Positions 62,233 to 64,000 of a stretch of 64,000 bases of DNA are shown here, piece by piece. A model generated the notes under the pieces. It had not been told where the DNA came from, searched no databases, and saw only the letters and a list, made by a program, of their open reading frames with translations. Numbering within the stretch: the stretch's first letter is position 1; each line of letters begins with the position of its first letter. This DNA is from Candidatus Rokuibacteriota bacterium (GTDB taxonomy: Bacteria > Methylomirabilota > Methylomirabilia > Rokubacteriales > CSP1-6): assembly GCA_003220615.1 (NCBI GenBank), contig QHTB01000139.1, forward strand, positions 1,983 through 65,982, given 5' to 3'. A program made the translations under genes and the position numbers.

Positions 62233-62314
62233 GCCAAACGTCGGCGGCTCCTGCAGGCACAGCTCGGTGTGCGCGCCCTGCGCTCGTGGCTCCTAAGGAT
62301 GGAGAGGAGACCAG

Positions 62315-62623
62315 GTGGCGAATCTCGCTCGGGCCGTCGTACTCGCCGCGGCGGCGACGCTCGTGATCGGTGCTCTCGGTCCGGCTGATCCCGAGGGCTC
62401 ACCCTGGGACGCCGGCTATCTTCCGGGTGTCCTGCAGGTCGCCCCGGACAGTCGCAGGATCCACTCGTACGACCTGGTCAAGGACGCGCACGTCCTGGTC
62501 ACGTTCACCGCAACGAACCACAACGTCTGGGAGCTCCAGACGGGAGTGTCCTTCGACGTTCACAACACCGGAACGACGCTCGATCGCGTGAAGATCTGCG
62601 AGGATCGCCGCACCAAGGATTAG
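62315..62623 (+). CDS. Small exported protein of unknown function
   Basis: A 102-residue protein from GTG 62315 preceded by GGAGAGGAGACC. The signal peptide is AVVLAAAATLVIGALGPA. The mature part is short and beta-rich: YLPGVLQVAPDSRRIHSYDL, VKDAHVLVTFTATNHNVWEL, SFDVHNTGTTLDRVKICEDR, with one cysteine. It may be controlled by the sigma-54-like promoter upstream. No family recognised. Converges on the APH kinase gene with a four-base overlap. Confidence 0.62.
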   Translation: MANLARAVVLAAAATLVIGALGPADPEGSPWDAGYLPGVLQVAPDSRRIHSYDLVKDAHVLVTFTATNHNVWELQTGVSFDVHNTGTTLDRVKICEDRRTKD

Positions 62624-63681
62624 CAGACACCGAAGCTCTGCTCGATGAGCCCCCAGCCGGCGTCGGCCAGCGGTCGGGCGCGACGACCGCGGTCGCGCGC
62701 GTTGGGATCGTTGGCGGTGCCCGCCACCACGCGCCCCATGATCCCCTGGGCGATGGCGCTCAGACGGAACATCGCGAACGCGATGTAGAAGTCCCACTGC
62801 GGAATGCCGTCCCGGCCTGCGCGCGCGCAGTAGGTCGCCAGATACGCCTCCTCGGTCGGGATGCCGGCCGGACGCTCCTGGCCGGCGAATCCCTCGAACT
62901 GATCGGGACGCAGCCGGAACGGCAGGCAGTTGTAGGCGAGATCGGCGAGCGGATGCCCCAGCGTCGAGAGCTCCCAGTCGAGCACGGCGACGATGCGTGG
63001 CTCGGTCGGATGAACCAGCGTGTTGCCGAGACGGAAATCACCGTGGACGAGCGTGGTGTGATCGTCGGGCGGGATGTGAGCGGGGAGCCACTCGATCAGC
63101 CGCTCCATCGTGTCGATCCGCTCGGTCTCCGACGCCCGGTACTGCTGCGTCCAGCGATGGATCTGCCGCGCGAAGTAATTGCCCGGCCGTCCGAAATCGG
63201 CGAGGCCGAGCTTTTGCCAGTCCACCGTGTGGAGCCGGGCCAGCACCTCGGTGAGGCTGTCGTAGAGGGCCGCCCGCTCGGCGGCCGACTGCTGGGGCAG
63301 CCGCGGATCGGTGAACACCCGACCGCGCACGTACTCCATGACATAGAACGGCGTGCCGACAACGGCCGGATCCTCGCAGAGCACGTACGTGCGCGGGACC
63401 GGCACGCCGGTATCGGCGAGCGCCGTGATCACTCGGTACTCACGGTCGACGGCGTGGGCCGACGGCAGGAGCTTGCCGGGAGGCTTGCGACGGACCACGT
63501 ACTCACCGCTGGGGCTGCTCACGTAGTAGGTGGGATTCGACTGGCCTCCCTGGAACTGGCGGACGGTCAACGGTCCGCGGAACCCGGTGACCCGCTCGAC
63601 GACGTAGCGCTCGAGCGCGCCGACGTCGAAGCGATGGCTCGGCAGGACGTCGATCGTGGCGGGCGACGACATGGGCCACAT
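62620..63681 (-). CDS. APH-family phosphotransferase (ACAD11-type kinase)
   Basis: A 353-residue protein-kinase-fold enzyme (start ATG 63681, or 63672). Features: RQFQGGQSNPTYYVSSPSGE, the ATP-lysine VVRRKPPGKLLPSAHAVDRE, the catalytic LVHGDFRLGNTLVH (HGDxxxxN) and VAVLDWELSTLGHPLADLAY (DxD magnesium site). The GGQSNPTY and LPSAHAVDREYRV motifs are those of the ACAD11/ACAD10 aminoglycoside-phosphotransferase-like group that phosphorylates 4-hydroxyacyl-CoA in eukaryotes. The partner dehydrogenase could be the ACAD at 55483. Confidence 0.87.
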   Translation of the reverse strand: MWPMSSPATIDVLPSHRFDVGALERYVVERVTGFRGPLTVRQFQGGQSNPTYYVSSPSGEYVVRRKPPGKLLPSAHAVDREYRVITALADTGVPVPRTYVLCEDPAVVGTPFYVMEYVRGRVFTDPRLPQQSAAERAALYDSLTEVLARLHTVDWQKLGLADFGRPGNYFARQIHRWTQQYRASETERIDTMERLIEWLPAHIPPDDHTTLVHGDFRLGNTLVHPTEPRIVAVLDWELSTLGHPLADLAYNCLPFRLRPDQFEGFAGQERPAGIPTEEAYLATYCARAGRDGIPQWDFYIAFAMFRLSAIAQGIMGRVVAGTANDPNARDRGRRARPLADAGWGLIEQSFGVC

Positions 63682-63708
63682 TGTAAGCTGGTCGCGGGTA
63701 AGCTGATC

Positions 63709-64000
63709 GTGGCGGTGAAGGGCGACAAGCAGTCGATCCGCGAGCGCGTCTGGGCGCTGCTCGAGCGCCGACGCGCCGGGAGGTTCCCCTTCCCTCTGGC
63801 CGGGCGCATTCCGAACTTCCGCGGCGCCGAGGCGGCCGCCGCTCGTGTCGCCACCCTGCCCGAGTGGAAAGCGGCTAAGCGTCTCAAGTGCAATCCCGAC
63901 GCGCCCCAGCGCGCCCTCCGGCTGCGTGCGCTGCGCGAGGGCAAGATCGTCTTCATGGCAGTGCCGCGGCTGCGCCGGGTGAAGTGTTTCCTGCGCCTCG
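63709..64000 (+). CDS. 5-formyltetrahydrofolate cyclo-ligase-like protein, 3' truncated by window edge
   Basis: The first 97 residues of a protein from GTG 63709 (or GTG 63715), divergent from the phosphotransferase with a 27-base gap. Visible: IRERVWALLERRRAGRFPFP, GRIPNFRGAEAAAARVATLP, EWKAAKRLKCNPDAPQRALR, LRALREGKIVFMAVPRL, which match the MTHFSD-like subgroup of cyclo-ligase-fold proteins rather than the classical YgfA. The ATP-binding loop lies beyond the window. It may act in folate interconversion, or the subgroup may have lost that activity. Confidence 0.78.
   Translation, partial: MAVKGDKQSIRERVWALLERRRAGRFPFPLAGRIPNFRGAEAAAARVATLPEWKAAKRLKCNPDAPQRALRLRALREGKIVFMAVPRLRRVKCFLRL

Overview
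A 64 kb window of GC-rich DNA (visibly well above 60% G+C, with G/C-ending codons) from a bacterial chromosome. No rRNA, tRNA, CRISPR array, transposase or phage gene was seen. The gene content (F420-type luciferase-like oxidoreductases, PPOX-class F420 enzymes, a CoxLMS-type molybdenum hydroxylase, CaiB-type CoA transferase, RND efflux with outer-membrane barrels) points to a diderm soil or subsurface heterotroph. The closest impression is Candidatus Rokubacteria/Methylomirabilota, but that is inference from gene content; no marker gene is present.

Layout. 1-4.1 kb: end of a GntR regulator and a patch of small membrane and secreted proteins, including three GlsB/YeaQ/YmgE-like proteins. 4.0-9.8 kb (minus strand): one operon of FadR-type regulator, DUF1015, IlvD/EDD-type dehydratase and a three-gene polar amino-acid-type ABC importer. 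9.9-17.0 kb (plus): UROD-like, cupin, LigA/LigB-type extradiol dioxygenase, DoxX, acetamidase-like, VOC-SnoaL fusion, two F420-type enzymes and a frameshifted DUF2332 gene, tightly packed. 17.4-19.2 kb (minus): nitroreductase and MetE-like protein, divergent from a MOSC gene. 19.8-28.4 kb (plus): PqqC/TenA-like, Rieske, GlcG-like, HicB-like, CoA transferase, secreted amidohydrolase, acyl-CoA ligase, nitronate monooxygenase, LLM oxidoreductase and a crotonyl-CoA carboxylase/reductase homologue, mostly overlapping.

28.4-33.2 kb (minus): accessory envelope block. Two membrane proteins, an outer-membrane barrel and a secreted protein; two otherwise unrelated proteins here end in the same Arg/Asp/Glu repeat tail. 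Two tandem four-helix membrane proteins follow. 33.5-36.8 kb: PPi-type phosphofructokinase, small secreted proteins, NUDIX and RidA. 36.8-43.5 kb (plus): a CoxLMS-type hydroxylase bracketed by two histidine-kinase-like proteins that keep the phospho-acceptor helix but lack the ATPase domain; this is the strongest candidate for an undescribed system. 43.5-48.3 kb: BtuF-like protein, small proteins, PolX, RRM protein and a barrel. 48.3-53.0 kb (minus): RND pump and adaptor with a duplicated 3' end and a palindromic insert between them. 53.1-57.6 kb: anion permease, membrane protein, acyl-CoA dehydrogenase and NAD-dependent epimerase. 57.8-61.6 kb: Tat-type multicopper oxidase, SCO-like protein and beta-propeller, followed by an M48 peptidase remnant, a possible sigma-54 promoter and an APH-type kinase. 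The window ends inside a 5-formyltetrahydrofolate cyclo-ligase-like gene.

Several genes appear broken or altered (DUF2332, the secreted repeat-tail protein, the Cox FAD subunit, M48). Whether these are biological or assembly errors cannot be told from the sequence. Start codons were chosen from ribosome-binding sites, overlaps and domain starts; many genes start with GTG and overlap the previous stop as GTGA or ATGA.
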